A DNA stretch of 64,000 nucleotides from assembly GCA_902776435.1 (NCBI GenBank), contig CACYQB010000004.1, forward strand, positions 124,001 to 188,000, written 5' to 3'. The notes beneath the pieces are model-generated. The model worked only from the letters and a program-made list of their open reading frames with translations, ran no database searches and was not told the origin of the DNA. Source of the stretch: an uncultured Bacteroidales bacterium. Its GTDB lineage: Bacteria; Bacteroidota; Bacteroidia; Bacteroidales; Muribaculaceae. The translations under genes were made by a program, and so were the position numbers. Shown here in pieces: positions 33,837 through 43,016 of this stretch (position 1 is the first letter of the stretch; the number at the start of each line of letters is the position of its first letter).

Positions 33837-36704
33837 TTACTCCTCGGGGGTCATGACCACCTCAACCTTGTTGCTGGCAGCCAGAACCTGGCGGGCAAAA
33901 GCCGCGATGCTCTCAGGAGTCTGGGCATTGATCATCTCCTCATATCCAGTGTGGTAGTCAATACCAGGATCAATATAGGACGAGATAATAGACATCCAGT
34001 AGGAGTTCTCCTTGAGTTCGGTATTGTGCTCCTTAATCATGAGTTCCTTGATTTCCTGCAGGGTAGTCGCATCGATGGTACTGCAAGCCTTGACCATCTC
34101 CTCGTTCAGAATCTTGAGGGCGACGTCAACAAACTCTGGTTTTATCGGGCAGGAAGCCGAGACAGAGGTAATGCATCGGTCACCATAGAGCCCGGCCCGG
34201 CCACCAGCGCTTGCCGAGTAGGCGGCACCTGCATCCTCACGAATCTTCTGCAGGTAAATCTTGTTCAGCACCTGACCCAGCATTTCTGCCTTGATGTCGT
34301 TCTCAACACTGTAAGGAGTCTTGGTGTCATACCAGATAATCTCGGCACTGGCCTTAGGCGTTTCCATCTTGCGGGAGAAGTGGGTGATGGTCTCGCCTTC
34401 GGGGCGGGTAGTAACATTTACCCAGTTGGCGGGAGTGCCTTTCTTGCCAGGCAGGCTGGCGATGTACTGCTCGATGTACTGACGGATCAGAGCCTCGTCA
34501 AAGTTACCCACGAAGATAAAAGTGTAGTTGGCGGCGTTGGCGGTGCGCTCCTTGACGATCTCCATCATGCGGTCACGGTTCATCTTCTTCAAGTCCTCAA
34601 CATTGAAGGGTCTGCAGCGCCAATCATGGTTGTTAAGGATATAAATGACCGAGTCGAGGAATACAGATTCATGGTCGATGTTACGGTTCTTGTAAATGTC
34701 TTCGAGAAAGTTCTTGTTTTGGTTGAAATTCTTCTCGTCGATTTTGATATCGGTAAAGGTGAGATAGGTGAGCTGGAACATGGTTTCCAGGTCCTTGACC
34801 GTGGAGTTACCGGATACAAAATCACTGTATGGAGACATAGCAAAGAAGACATCAACCTGTTTGCCTGCGGTAGCCTTTTCGAGCTCAGTTCTTGAGAAGT
34901 TGCCTAGACCGCAATCCAGCAAGAAGAAGTCCAGCTTCTCAATGTTGACCCAATCCTCCTCACCATAGAGCGAAGTACCACCGCGAGTCTCGGCAGTCAT
35001 CTGGATCTCGTTCTTCTTGAAATCGGTCTTCTTGAGGATGGCACGGGCACCGTTGCTCAACTCGAGTTCCTTGTAGTCAAACTTGCTGTTGTAGGTCTCC
35101 TTGATGATTTTACCCTTCTTGGGCATCTCGCTGATGAGAGGCTCCTGCTTCACGTTATCGACAAATGCCTCGACCTGGGCATTCAGACCCGCATCAATGG
35201 CAGCCTTCAGACTCTCAGGGGTGGGATAAACGGCATCGTCTTTCTCCTGGTTGAAGTTCATCACAACAAGGTTCTCACCTGTGGTATTGATGAGCCTGGG
35301 AATGACCATGTTGATGAGTTCGACAGGTATCTGTGGAACGAGCGCCTGCATGAGTTGGTACCTCTGCTCAATCGAGGGTATGGGCTCGTTGTTAAGGTAA
35401 TTATTGCAATACTCAACGGCAAATGCTGTATTGGGAATCTTATTGCGTTCGTTATAGGCATTCTCCAAAATGCTCATGAGATTCTCCTTGGCACGCTGGT
35501 ATTCGGTATCAGTAAAGCCGTGCTCGGCAGCGCGTACAGCCTCGGTAACAACTGCCTGGACAGCGGCCTCGGTCTGGCCTTCCTTGGGCGACACGCTCAA
35601 GGTGAAAGCCTCGGCATTCTTCGACAGCAGATAAGGACCATCGGAAGCACCTGCTGACAGGAAGGGACAGTCGGGCTCCAAGGCCATCTCATTCAGACGT
35701 TTATTGAGCATACTGCTCATCATGGCAGTAGTGAAACTCTTAAACAGGTACATCATGTCGCCTTTCTGCTCCTTAGGTGTGGCCTCGTGCTTGAACATGA
35801 TTGTCACATTGTTTTCTTGCTGTTCCTTGTCCTTGTCAATAACGATGATGGGCTCCTCGTTGTCGGGCACGGGCTCGAGGGCCACTTGGGCCGCATTGGG
35901 ATCCAGCACACAGCCCTTGAAGAGTTCCTTGATTTGGGCCTCGATGTGATCGACATCCACGTCACCCACGACAATCAGGGCCTGGTTGTCGGGACGATAC
36001 CACTTGTGGTAATAGTCGCGCAAGTCCTGATAGGGGAAGTTGTCCACAATCTCCATCAGGCCGATGGGCATGCGGCGGCCATACTTCGAGCCAGGATACA
36101 GCGTCTCGAGCTGGCGCTCCAGAATGCGTTGATAGGCGCTGCTGCGCAATCGCCACTCCTCATGAATCACACCGCGCTCCTTGTCAATCTCCTCGTCGGT
36201 GAGCAACAGGCCACCACTCCAGTCCTTGAGGATGAGCAGACAGGAATCGATAGCGCTCTGGCGGGTGCTTGGCACGTCATTGATTAGATAGATGGTCTCG
36301 GCTATGCTGGTAAGGGCGTTCAGGTTCTTGCCGAAGGCGACACCCAGCGAGCGGGTATAGTCGATGATGCCCTTGCCCTCGCCATTGAAGTGCTCACTGC
36401 CGTTAAAGGCCATGTGCTCCAGAAAGTGGGCCAGACCACGCTGGTTCTCTTCCTCCTGGATGGAGCCCACGCGCTGGGCGAGGAAGAAGTCCACGCGGTG
36501 TTCGGGATAGTCGTTGTGGCGGATGTAGTAAGTCAGTCCGCAGTCCAGTTTACCGATACGCACCTGGTCATCAACGGGCATGGGACCCATCGACTGTGCC
36601 TTGACGGTAATGGCGCCCAGCGTCATGATTAGCAGCAAAGCGACGAAAAGTCTTTTCACGTTTATAATGCTGTATTTATTGGAGATGTTAATAATATGAG
36701 TCAT
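33837..36704 (-). CDS. M16-family zinc metalloprotease (tandem copy 2)
   Basis: It closely resembles the two neighbours throughout and keeps HFLEHMAFNGSEHF and ERGVIHEEW. The start is uncertain. Where copies 1 and 3 have ATG (in ATTATGAAC), this copy reads ATTATAAAC. Translation must therefore begin at the upstream in-frame ATG (36704, adding MTHIINISNKYSIIN before the signal peptide) or at GTG in VKRLFVALLL. The first option gives 955 residues with an N-extension ahead of the hydrophobic core. It is the first gene of a two-gene unit with copy 1 and has its own -7 box. Confidence 0.9.
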   Translation of the reverse strand: MTHIINISNKYSIINVKRLFVALLLIMTLGAITVKAQSMGPMPVDDQVRIGKLDCGLTYYIRHNDYPEHRVDFFLAQRVGSIQEEENQRGLAHFLEHMAFNGSEHFNGEGKGIIDYTRSLGVAFGKNLNALTSIAETIYLINDVPSTRQSAIDSCLLILKDWSGGLLLTDEEIDKERGVIHEEWRLRSSAYQRILERQLETLYPGSKYGRRMPIGLMEIVDNFPYQDLRDYYHKWYRPDNQALIVVGDVDVDHIEAQIKELFKGCVLDPNAAQVALEPVPDNEEPIIVIDKDKEQQENNVTIMFKHEATPKEQKGDMMYLFKSFTTAMMSSMLNKRLNEMALEPDCPFLSAGASDGPYLLSKNAEAFTLSVSPKEGQTEAAVQAVVTEAVRAAEHGFTDTEYQRAKENLMSILENAYNERNKIPNTAFAVEYCNNYLNNEPIPSIEQRYQLMQALVPQIPVELINMVIPRLINTTGENLVVMNFNQEKDDAVYPTPESLKAAIDAGLNAQVEAFVDNVKQEPLISEMPKKGKIIKETYNSKFDYKELELSNGARAILKKTDFKKNEIQMTAETRGGTSLYGEEDWVNIEKLDFFLLDCGLGNFSRTELEKATAGKQVDVFFAMSPYSDFVSGNSTVKDLETMFQLTYLTFTDIKIDEKNFNQNKNFLEDIYKNRNIDHESVFLDSVIYILNNHDWRCRPFNVEDLKKMNRDRMMEIVKERTANAANYTFIFVGNFDEALIRQYIEQYIASLPGKKGTPANWVNVTTRPEGETITHFSRKMETPKASAEIIWYDTKTPYSVENDIKAEMLGQVLNKIYLQKIREDAGAAYSASAGGRAGLYGDRCITSVSASCPIKPEFVDVALKILNEEMVKACSTIDATTLQEIKELMIKEHNTELKENSYWMSIISSYIDPGIDYHTGYEEMINAQTPESIAAFARQVLAASNKVEVVMTPEE

Positions 36705-36734
36705 GTTGTCTTGGGTTTATAGTTATTGGTGATG

Positions 36735-36742
36735 CAAATATA
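36735..36742 (-). promoter_or_regulatory. Promoter -7 box for M16 copies 2 and 1
   Basis: TATATTTG on the - strand, about 31 bases before the upstream ATG at 36704. Confidence 0.6.
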
Positions 36743-36796
36743 GTACAAATCATAAAGTTAAGCAAATTGTTATGGAAAAAGTGTCATTAGCAAGAG

Positions 36797-36823
36797 CCAG
36801 GGACTCGATTGCCGAGCCCCTGA
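36797..36823 (-). terminator. Terminator after M16 gene 3
   Basis: CAGGGACTCG pairs with CGAGCCCCTG in the same arrangement as the hairpin after M16 gene 1. About 30 further bases between hairpin and stop codon are also nearly identical in the two places. Confidence 0.7.
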
Positions 36824-36853
36824 CTCCAGGAGTTGTATTTTGAGGGAATCTGT

Positions 36854-39685
36854 TTACTTTTCAGGACCCATCACGATCTCAACCTTGTGGCCGGCGCTCA
36901 AGAGCTGGCGGGCAAACTCGGCAATCGACTCGGGGGTCTGGGCTTTCACAATCTGCTCATAGTTAGATATACCGTCATAGCCATGAGTCAGATAATCCAG
37001 GATAGCGTTGGTCCAGAAATAGTTCTCCTTGGCATTGGTGGCGTAGTCCTTGAGCAGCTGCTCGGCAGCCTCAGCGAGGGCGGTAGCATCGATAGTGGTA
37101 GCGGCGTTCTTCATCTCCTCGTTGAGAATGTTCAAGGCCATCTCTTCAAACTCGGGATTAACGGGGCAGACAGCAAGTACCATTGTTTGGGGCCTGTCAC
37201 CAGCCATGCCGGTCTGGCCAAGAGCGCTGGTCGAGTAGGCGGCACCTGCATCCTCACGGATCTTCTGCAGATAGACGCGGCTCAAGCACTGGGCAAGCAT
37301 CTCGGCCTTAATTTCATTCTCCAGTGTGTGAGGCAGGTCATTGTTATGCCAGATCACAATCTCATATTCCTTGGGTGACTCCATCTTCTTGGTGAAGTGG
37401 TTAATGACCTCTCCCTTGGGCATCTCCATGAAGTTGACCCAGTTGCTCTTCTTGCCCTTCTTGGCGGGCAGACTAGCGATATATTGCTCGATGAGCGGAC
37501 GGATAGTAGCCTCGTCAATATTGCCCACAAAGGTGAAGGTGTAGTTGGCGGCATTGGCGGTACGCTCCTTGGCAATCTCCACGATGCGGTCGAGGTTGAC
37601 CAGCTTCAGGTCCTCAACATTGAAGGGCTTACCACGCCAGCTGTAGTTGGTCAAGATGTACTGCAGTGAATCGCTCAGTGCGGTCTCGGGCATGAGGTCC
37701 TTGTTCTTGAGTTGGGTTTCCATCAGGCTCATCGTCTGGTTGAACTTCTTCTCGTCCTTATTCAGAGCAGTGAACTTGAGGTAGATGAGCTGGAACATGG
37801 TTTCCAGGTCCTTAACAGTACTGTTACCAGTCAGGTTGTCGGTAAATTCACCGATGTTCAGGTAAACACCCACCTGCTTGCCGGCCAGAGCCTTGTCAAG
37901 TTCAGAGTTGGAGAAGTTGCCAACACCGGTAATTGAGTTCAGTGAGCTCAGCAAGTTCAGGTTAGCCCAATCCTTCTCGTTGTAGAGCGACTGACCGCCG
38001 CGCTGGAAGGCGCGCATCTGGATTTCGTCCTGCTTGAAGTCGGTCTTCTTGAGGATGACGCGGGCACCGTTGCTCAGCTCCAATTCCTTGTAGCCAAAGG
38101 TGGTGTTCTCGCTTTCCTTGACGATTTTACCCTTCTTGGGCATCGAGGTCATCAGGGGCTCGTCCTTCACGTTGTCAACATAGGGTTCGATGTTGGCGGT
38201 GGAGGCAGCGTTGTAGGCGGCTTGGAGACCTTCGATGGTGGGATATACGGCACCTTCCTTCTCCTGGTTGAAGTTGGCGATGACGAGGTTCTTGCCATCG
38301 GTGCTGATGAACTCAGGCATTACGCTGTTAACCACGTCTACATCGATGTTGGGAGCAATCATGCCCATGATCTGATAGAGGTTCTCAATCGAGGGGATGG
38401 GCTCTCCGTCCAGGAAGTGGCTGCAGTACTGTCGGCCGTAACGCTCGTTGGACACCTTGTCGCGCTCGTTGTAACGGCGCTCCAGACGGCTCATGTACTC
38501 GTCACGGGCGCGGTTATACTCAGTGGCGGTGAAGCCGTGCTTGGCTGCGCGCATGGCCTCGATAATCGCTGCCTGGGTTGCGGCCTCGGCCTTACCCTCC
38601 TTGGGCATAATTTCCATCGTTAAGGCATCCATCGTGTTGGCGAGGATGTATGAGCCGTCATAGCTGTAAGCATTGTCGAAGGGGCATTCGGGCTCCTGGG
38701 CCAGATCGCTCAAGCGTTGGTTGAGCATGTCGGTAATCATTTCCTTGACATAGTCAACGATGAGGTAATCCAAGTTGAGTTTCTCCTCGGGTTCCATGGT
38801 CTTGTGCTTGAACATCACGCTCACCTCACTGTACTGTTGCTCCTTGTCCTTATCGACAACGATGATGGGAGTATCGTTATCGGGCACAGGCTCGCGAACC
38901 ACTTGAGCGGCATTGGGGTCGAGCTTATAGTCCTTGTACATGTCCTTGATCAGGGCCTCGATGTGGTCAACATCGACGTCACCCACGATCACCAGAGCCT
39001 GGTTGTCGGGACGATACCACTTGTGGTAATAATTGCGCAGTTCGTCATACTTGAAGTTGTCCACAACGCTCATCAGACCGATGGGCAGACGCTTGCCAAA
39101 CTTGGAATTGGGGTACAGGGTCTCCAACTGGCGCTCGAGCATACGCATCTGTGCGCTCTGGCCCAGTCTCCACTCCTCGTGGATCACACCACGCTCCTTG
39201 TCGATCTCCTCGTCGGTGAGCAACAGGCCGTTGCTCCAGTCCTTGAGGATGAGCAGACACGAGTCGATGGCGCTCTGGCGGGTGCTGGGCACATCGTTGA
39301 TGTTGTAAACGGTCTCGGCAATGCTGGTGTAAGCATTGAGGTCACCACCGAAGTTTACACCCAGTGAGCGGGTATAGTCGATGATACCCTTGCCCTCGCC
39401 GTTGAAGTGCTCACTGCCGTTAAAGGCCATGTGCTCCAGGAAGTGGGCGAGACCACGCTGGCTCTCTTCCTCCTGGATGGAACCCACGCGCTGAGCGATG
39501 TAGAAGTTCACACGGTTCTCGGGATAGTTGTTGTGACGGATGTAGTAGGTCAATCCGCAATCCAACTTGCCGATGCGCACCTGATCGTCCACGGGGATAG
39601 GTGGCATCTCCTGAGCTGTCATCACGTTGGCACTGAATGCGATAAGCATCAGCAACAACATCGAAAAGATTCTCTTCATGTTCAT
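36854..39685 (-). CDS. M16-family zinc metalloprotease (tandem copy 3)
   Basis: The preferred start at 39685 (MNMKRIFSMLLLMLIAFSAN) aligns with copy 1; an ATG three codons upstream (39694) is possible. It has about 943 residues with signal peptide, HFLEHMAFNGSEHF zinc motif, ERGVIHEEW and the second M16 half (NWVNFMEMPKGEVINHFTKK). It has its own promoter and terminator, separate from copies 2 and 1. Whether the three copies have distinct substrates cannot be told from sequence alone. Confidence 0.92.
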   Translation of the reverse strand: MNMKRIFSMLLLMLIAFSANVMTAQEMPPIPVDDQVRIGKLDCGLTYYIRHNNYPENRVNFYIAQRVGSIQEEESQRGLAHFLEHMAFNGSEHFNGEGKGIIDYTRSLGVNFGGDLNAYTSIAETVYNINDVPSTRQSAIDSCLLILKDWSNGLLLTDEEIDKERGVIHEEWRLGQSAQMRMLERQLETLYPNSKFGKRLPIGLMSVVDNFKYDELRNYYHKWYRPDNQALVIVGDVDVDHIEALIKDMYKDYKLDPNAAQVVREPVPDNDTPIIVVDKDKEQQYSEVSVMFKHKTMEPEEKLNLDYLIVDYVKEMITDMLNQRLSDLAQEPECPFDNAYSYDGSYILANTMDALTMEIMPKEGKAEAATQAAIIEAMRAAKHGFTATEYNRARDEYMSRLERRYNERDKVSNERYGRQYCSHFLDGEPIPSIENLYQIMGMIAPNIDVDVVNSVMPEFISTDGKNLVIANFNQEKEGAVYPTIEGLQAAYNAASTANIEPYVDNVKDEPLMTSMPKKGKIVKESENTTFGYKELELSNGARVILKKTDFKQDEIQMRAFQRGGQSLYNEKDWANLNLLSSLNSITGVGNFSNSELDKALAGKQVGVYLNIGEFTDNLTGNSTVKDLETMFQLIYLKFTALNKDEKKFNQTMSLMETQLKNKDLMPETALSDSLQYILTNYSWRGKPFNVEDLKLVNLDRIVEIAKERTANAANYTFTFVGNIDEATIRPLIEQYIASLPAKKGKKSNWVNFMEMPKGEVINHFTKKMESPKEYEIVIWHNNDLPHTLENEIKAEMLAQCLSRVYLQKIREDAGAAYSTSALGQTGMAGDRPQTMVLAVCPVNPEFEEMALNILNEEMKNAATTIDATALAEAAEQLLKDYATNAKENYFWTNAILDYLTHGYDGISNYEQIVKAQTPESIAEFARQLLSAGHKVEIVMGPEK

Positions 39686-39743
39686 AATTCTCATGATTAA
39701 ATTGATAAATAATATGTATTGTTTTTGTTATTTCCATACCTTA

Positions 39744-39778
39744 GACGCATTCAGCGTCCAAATAACTACACAAAATTA
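39744..39778 (-). promoter_or_regulatory. Promoter region for M16 copy 3
   Basis: The -7 box TAATTTTG (39771-39778, - strand) lies 86 bases before the start. A small inverted repeat GACGC-ATTCA-GCGTC (39744-39758) sits just downstream in the leader and could be an operator or hairpin. Nothing else is evident in 39779-39899. Confidence 0.4.
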
Positions 39779-39899
39779 CAATTTTTACATGACTTCAAGT
39801 TTTTTTACTGAAAAATAGCATTTCTACTTCAATCAGTGGTCAGAAATGGTGAGAGGGCTGGTTATTATTGCGAATGCTGCATCATTAACGTCCAGTCGG

Positions 39900-40526
39900 T
39901 TATTCGGCCGTTGGGACTTCGAGATTGGCGGAATTCCTTTCAGCAACCTGCTTGATGGAGTCTGTCTGGGCGCTCGGGCTATAACCGTGATAAGTCATGA
40001 AGAATTTGTCGACGTCTTCAAAATCACCTTCCACAACATGGCTTTGTGCAATTTTGTGATCGATGGAAATGATGGGATGCCCCTTGCTGTTAAGCGCTGC
40101 GATGGTCGATTCAATCTGATCGGGCTTGACCATGTGGTTTATGATCGTATCCAAGGCACCTTCATCGGCTGTCGAACCGCTATAGTTATGAAAGTTGAGG
40201 ATTTCGTAGGATAGGATGATCTCGTAGGCATGCTTAGTCAGTTTAACACCAGGTTTGAGTTTGAGCTCATAACCCATCCAGTCATTGAAGGTATCGGTTT
40301 TGTTCATCACCATTTTTTTCCATTCGATGTCATTTATCTTGCTGGTCTTGATGGCGCTGTCAGCATCCCTGTATGAGACCATGATGTCACACAAGTCGAG
40401 CAAGTCCTGTGAAACGGACAGGTGATAGATTGTTCCGCACTTTATGGCGCTGGGTTTCTTACCGCATGAGGTGATGGCGGGTATGGCGATGGCAATAATT
40501 AGTGCCAGGTAGATTAACTTTTTCAT
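39900..40526 (-). CDS. Hypothetical lipoprotein
   Basis: Start 40526 gives MKKLIYLALIIAIAIPAITSC, a good lipoprotein signal (lipobox ITSC); the frame extended to 40649 is not protein-like. The mature 188 residues contain segments such as TIYHLSVSQDLLDLCDIMVS and HAYEIILSYEILNF, and a C-terminal KFFMTYHGYSPSAQTD. I do not recognise the family. It is transcribed after a possible tiny hydrophobic ORF and faces no close downstream partner. Confidence 0.7.
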   Translation of the reverse strand: MKKLIYLALIIAIAIPAITSCGKKPSAIKCGTIYHLSVSQDLLDLCDIMVSYRDADSAIKTSKINDIEWKKMVMNKTDTFNDWMGYELKLKPGVKLTKHAYEIILSYEILNFHNYSGSTADEGALDTIINHMVKPDQIESTIAALNSKGHPIISIDHKIAQSHVVEGDFEDVDKFFMTYHGYSPSAQTDSIKQVAERNSANLEVPTAE

Positions 40527-40582
40527 AATTGTAAGATGTTTAATGATTGTTGAAAATACTATGATATAATAATCGAGAGGGT

Positions 40583-40654
40583 TTAGAAGAGGATACCGGT
40601 CAATGTAGTGACGATCGTGGCAGCGATGATGGCTGCAGTGATAATGCAAATCAT
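40583..40654 (-). CDS. Possible 23-residue hydrophobic peptide
   Basis: An ATG at 40654 opens a 23-codon frame (MICIITAAIIAATIVTTLTG then ILF and TAA). It is a single membrane-helix-like peptide 56 bases before the lipoprotein gene. The composition resembles tiny hydrophobic peptides often annotated next to small Bacteroidota genes, but there is no independent support, and no ribosome site can be read in this phylum. Confidence 0.25.
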   Translation of the reverse strand: MICIITAAIIAATIVTTLTGILF

Positions 40655-40674
40655 AATAGTAGTTGTTTTTAAAG

Positions 40675-40749
40675 GACCACGAATTCCGTGAATTGAGCTA
40701 ATTGATTACAGGTGAGATCAGTTTGTGTCGATTCGCGAAATTCGTGGTC
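40675..40749. repeat. Inverted repeat ACCACGAATT...AATTCGTGGT
   Basis: GACCACGAATTCCGTGAA at the left matches the reverse complement of TTCGCGAAATTCGTGGTC at the right in 16 of 18 positions. It sits just after the GntR gene stop and may act as its terminator. A related unpaired motif (CGCGAATTACGCGAAT) occurs near 11715-11730. Confidence 0.5.
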
Positions 40750-40756
40750 TGATGAT

Positions 40757-41119
40757 TTATGAGTTGATATAATCTTGATAGATCTGTTGCAGTTCGGCAG
40801 GGGTAATGCCCACAGCCTTGAGTTGGCCCATGAAGTAGTCCATCTCGCCCTGCATCAGCTGTTCGCGCCTTAGGGCCACGATTTTCTCTTTAGCTTCGGG
40901 GCTCACGAAGTAGCCCAGTCCGCGCTTGGTGTAGATGACCCCGCTCTGCTGCAGGTGGTCATAGGTGCGCGCTACAGTGTTAGCGTTAACCTCAATCTCA
41001 GCGGCAAGTTCTCGCACGCTAGGCACTTTTCCGTCAGGCGTCAGTGTTCCTGAAAGAATCTGGTCGCCAATGCGATCTGCAATCTGCAGATAAATCGCTT
41101 TATTATCCTTGAAATTCAT
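40757..41119 (-). CDS. GntR-family (YtrA-type) transcriptional repressor
   Basis: This 120-residue regulator has a winged helix-turn-helix at residues 8-72 (AIYLQIADRIGDQILSG, VPSVRELAAEIEVNANTVAR, GVIYTKRGLGYFV) and a short C-terminal dimerisation helix pair of about 45 residues, as in the YtrA subfamily. YtrA proteins repress ABC operons. Here the gene follows the permease gene by 3 bases, and an inverted repeat of the YtrA type sits at the operon promoter (42861-42884), so autoregulation is likely. The effector is unknown. Confidence 0.93.
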   Translation of the reverse strand: MNFKDNKAIYLQIADRIGDQILSGTLTPDGKVPSVRELAAEIEVNANTVARTYDHLQQSGVIYTKRGLGYFVSPEAKEKIVALRREQLMQGEMDYFMGQLKAVGITPAELQQIYQDYINS

Positions 41120-41122
41120 AAC

Positions 41123-41980
41123 TTACTTCCACCATTTAAGAGAAACAACATCTTTACGCTTGAACAGATACCAGGAGAGTCCCCAGTAAAGAACGGCTTG
41201 AACACCCATGCTGATGGCAATCCAGTTGGTTAACGTGCCACTCTCGACGATGTTCTTCATCCAGTTGACGATTTCATCTTCGGGAATCAGGACATTCGTC
41301 AGGGTGATGGCGATAATCATAACGACAATCGAGAGAATCTGGCTTGCGGCAAAAGTCTTGAGCAATGACAGGCGAGGCCACAGCACGCTGCCCAGCAGAT
41401 ACATGCCCGGTGTTGCCAGCAGGCTCAGCCAGAAGATCCATCTCATGCCCTTAGCAACGGGTTCAATACTGCCGATGCCCGTAACTGTGTCATTGATGGC
41501 GCTCAAGAAGTTGATGGGACCAGGAATGATGAGATCGTCGGCGCCGACCAGGCTCAGGATGCCGATGCGGGTCAAGTCGGCCAGCTGTGCACAGGCAAAG
41601 AAGACAACAATCGAGCCGACCACGTAGATGAGAATGTTGACAAGGAATTTCTCGAGCGTTGACGAGGGCGATGTGAACAAGGCCACACGGCCGTTTTTGC
41701 TCTTGAGGTTTCGGAATGACAAGGAAGCTACCACCATGAGAGCTATTGCCAACATAAAGAACACAGTCTTTTGGGGAACCATATTCATCAACGAACTGAC
41801 AATATTATCGCTGATGGAATCGATGAAATTTCCCAGAATCATAATGACAGTGAGCAGGAGATAGATGCCCAGGATGGTGAACACAATGGTGCGCCAGTTC
41901 TCTACTACTTCCTTACGCAGGGCAGCCGTGAAGCGGCTCCAGTTGAATATTTGATTGACGGTATTCATAGTGGTGATCAT
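41123..41980 (-). CDS. ABC transporter permease subunit
   Basis: This 285-residue protein has six predicted membrane helices (for example TIVFTILGIYLLLTVIMILG, FFMLAIALMVVASLSF, LVNILIYVVGSIVVFFAC and SQILSIVVMIIAITLTNVLI). Its start codon overlaps the stop of the ATPase gene (ATGA), which supports 41980 as the start despite a second Met four codons on. It has no recognisable substrate-binding domain. Together with the ATPase it forms a small YtrB-like exporter under GntR control. Confidence 0.82.
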   Translation of the reverse strand: MITTMNTVNQIFNWSRFTAALRKEVVENWRTIVFTILGIYLLLTVIMILGNFIDSISDNIVSSLMNMVPQKTVFFMLAIALMVVASLSFRNLKSKNGRVALFTSPSSTLEKFLVNILIYVVGSIVVFFACAQLADLTRIGILSLVGADDLIIPGPINFLSAINDTVTGIGSIEPVAKGMRWIFWLSLLATPGMYLLGSVLWPRLSLLKTFAASQILSIVVMIIAITLTNVLIPEDEIVNWMKNIVESGTLTNWIAISMGVQAVLYWGLSWYLFKRKDVVSLKWWK

Positions 41981-42819
41981 TTTGAGGCGGTGAATAATTG
42001 GTTGATAGCAACGGGATTCTGGAGCGTGGCGTTGAAGAGCATCTCCAGATCGACGGCGGTTTCCTCGCCGGGCTGTGCGGGTACGGCACCCAAGGAGCCC
42101 ATGGGACTCTGAAGTACGAAAATGGGTTGGTCACCTTCACGCAACGGACGGAAGGCCACGCGGTCCATCACTTCGGCGATACCTGCATTGAGCAACACCT
42201 TGCTCTGGTCAATAATAACCACATGGTCAAGGATGTCGCTGATGTCGCGCACCTGATGGGTCGAAATGAGCATCATCTTGTCGTCGGTCATTCCAGCGCT
42301 GACGAGTTTGCGGAACTGACTCTTGCTGGGGATGTCAAGACCATTGGTGGGCTCATCCATAATCAGGGCGTGGGTGTTGGTAGCGAAGGCGAAAGCCATG
42401 AACACCTTCTTTTTCTGGCCCATCGACAAGGCGTGCAACTTGGCGTTCATGTCACCACCCATGTCGAAGATGTCCAGATAACGTTGCATGTCCTCCATGC
42501 TGAAGCGGGGATAGAACGGTGCGTTGACTCTTACATATTCCTTGAGGCTCAATCGTGGCAGTTCAAACTCCTCGGGAACCAGGAAGATGTCGCTCATCGT
42601 CTTGGGCAGACGGCGACGAACGTTCTCACCGTCCATCAGGACTTCTCCGCTTTGGGAAGTTAGCAGTCCCGTCATCAGGTAGATGAGTGTGGACTTGCCA
42701 GCGCCGTTCTTGCCCAGAAGGCCGTAAACGTTGCCGGCCTCTAAATCCATCGAAAAGCCGTTGAAAAGCTCAACGCCTTTCTTACTGTAGCGAAAGCTAA
42801 TATCTTTGATGTTAAACAT
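41977..42819 (-). CDS. ABC transporter ATP-binding protein
   Basis: This 280-residue ATPase has Walker A GKNGAGKST, signature ALSMGQKKKV, Walker B ALIMDEPTNGLDIPS and switch His in LISTHQVRD. It is the first gene of the operon ATPase-permease-GntR and starts downstream of the operator. The C-terminal 60 residues (FRPLREGDQPIFVLQSPMGS) may regulate the ATPase. Such modules in Firmicutes (YtrBC) respond to cell-wall antibiotics; function here is inferred from layout. Confidence 0.93.
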   Translation of the reverse strand: MFNIKDISFRYSKKGVELFNGFSMDLEAGNVYGLLGKNGAGKSTLIYLMTGLLTSQSGEVLMDGENVRRRLPKTMSDIFLVPEEFELPRLSLKEYVRVNAPFYPRFSMEDMQRYLDIFDMGGDMNAKLHALSMGQKKKVFMAFAFATNTHALIMDEPTNGLDIPSKSQFRKLVSAGMTDDKMMLISTHQVRDISDILDHVVIIDQSKVLLNAGIAEVMDRVAFRPLREGDQPIFVLQSPMGSLGAVPAQPGEETAVDLEMLFNATLQNPVAINQLFTASK

Positions 42820-42852
42820 AATAGATAGATATTTTAATTGGTTAGTAATTTG

Positions 42853-42893
42853 ACTTAACTAGTGTACCACTTAACTAGTACACTGCAAAGGTA
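42853..42893 (-). promoter_or_regulatory. Promoter and YtrA-like operator of ABC/GntR operon
   Basis: The -7 box TACCTTTG lies at 42886-42893 (- strand). Directly downstream is the inverted repeat AGTGTA (42861-42866), 12 bases, TACACT (42879-42884), very like the B. subtilis YtrA operator as I recall it (same half-sites, 13-base gap). An 11-base direct repeat ACTTAACTAGT overlaps it at 42853 and 42869. A bound repressor would block initiation. Confidence 0.75.
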
Positions 42894-42951
42894 TAACAAG
42901 AAGTTTGAATCCTCCAAATATTTTAACACTTTTTAAGATTTTTCTTTTTGG

Positions 42952-42995
42952 CAAAAAAAGAATTAGCGCCACCCAGACTAGCCCTGGATGACGCT
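42952..42995 (-). terminator. Terminator after small dockerin gene
   Basis: AGCGCCACCCAG (42964-42975) pairs with CTGGATGACGCT (42984-42995) with two mismatches; in the - direction a run CTTTTTTT follows. It lies 21 bases beyond the stop at 43017. Confidence 0.75.
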
Positions 42996-43016
42996 AAAAT
43001 CTTAGTTATGAGTTTC

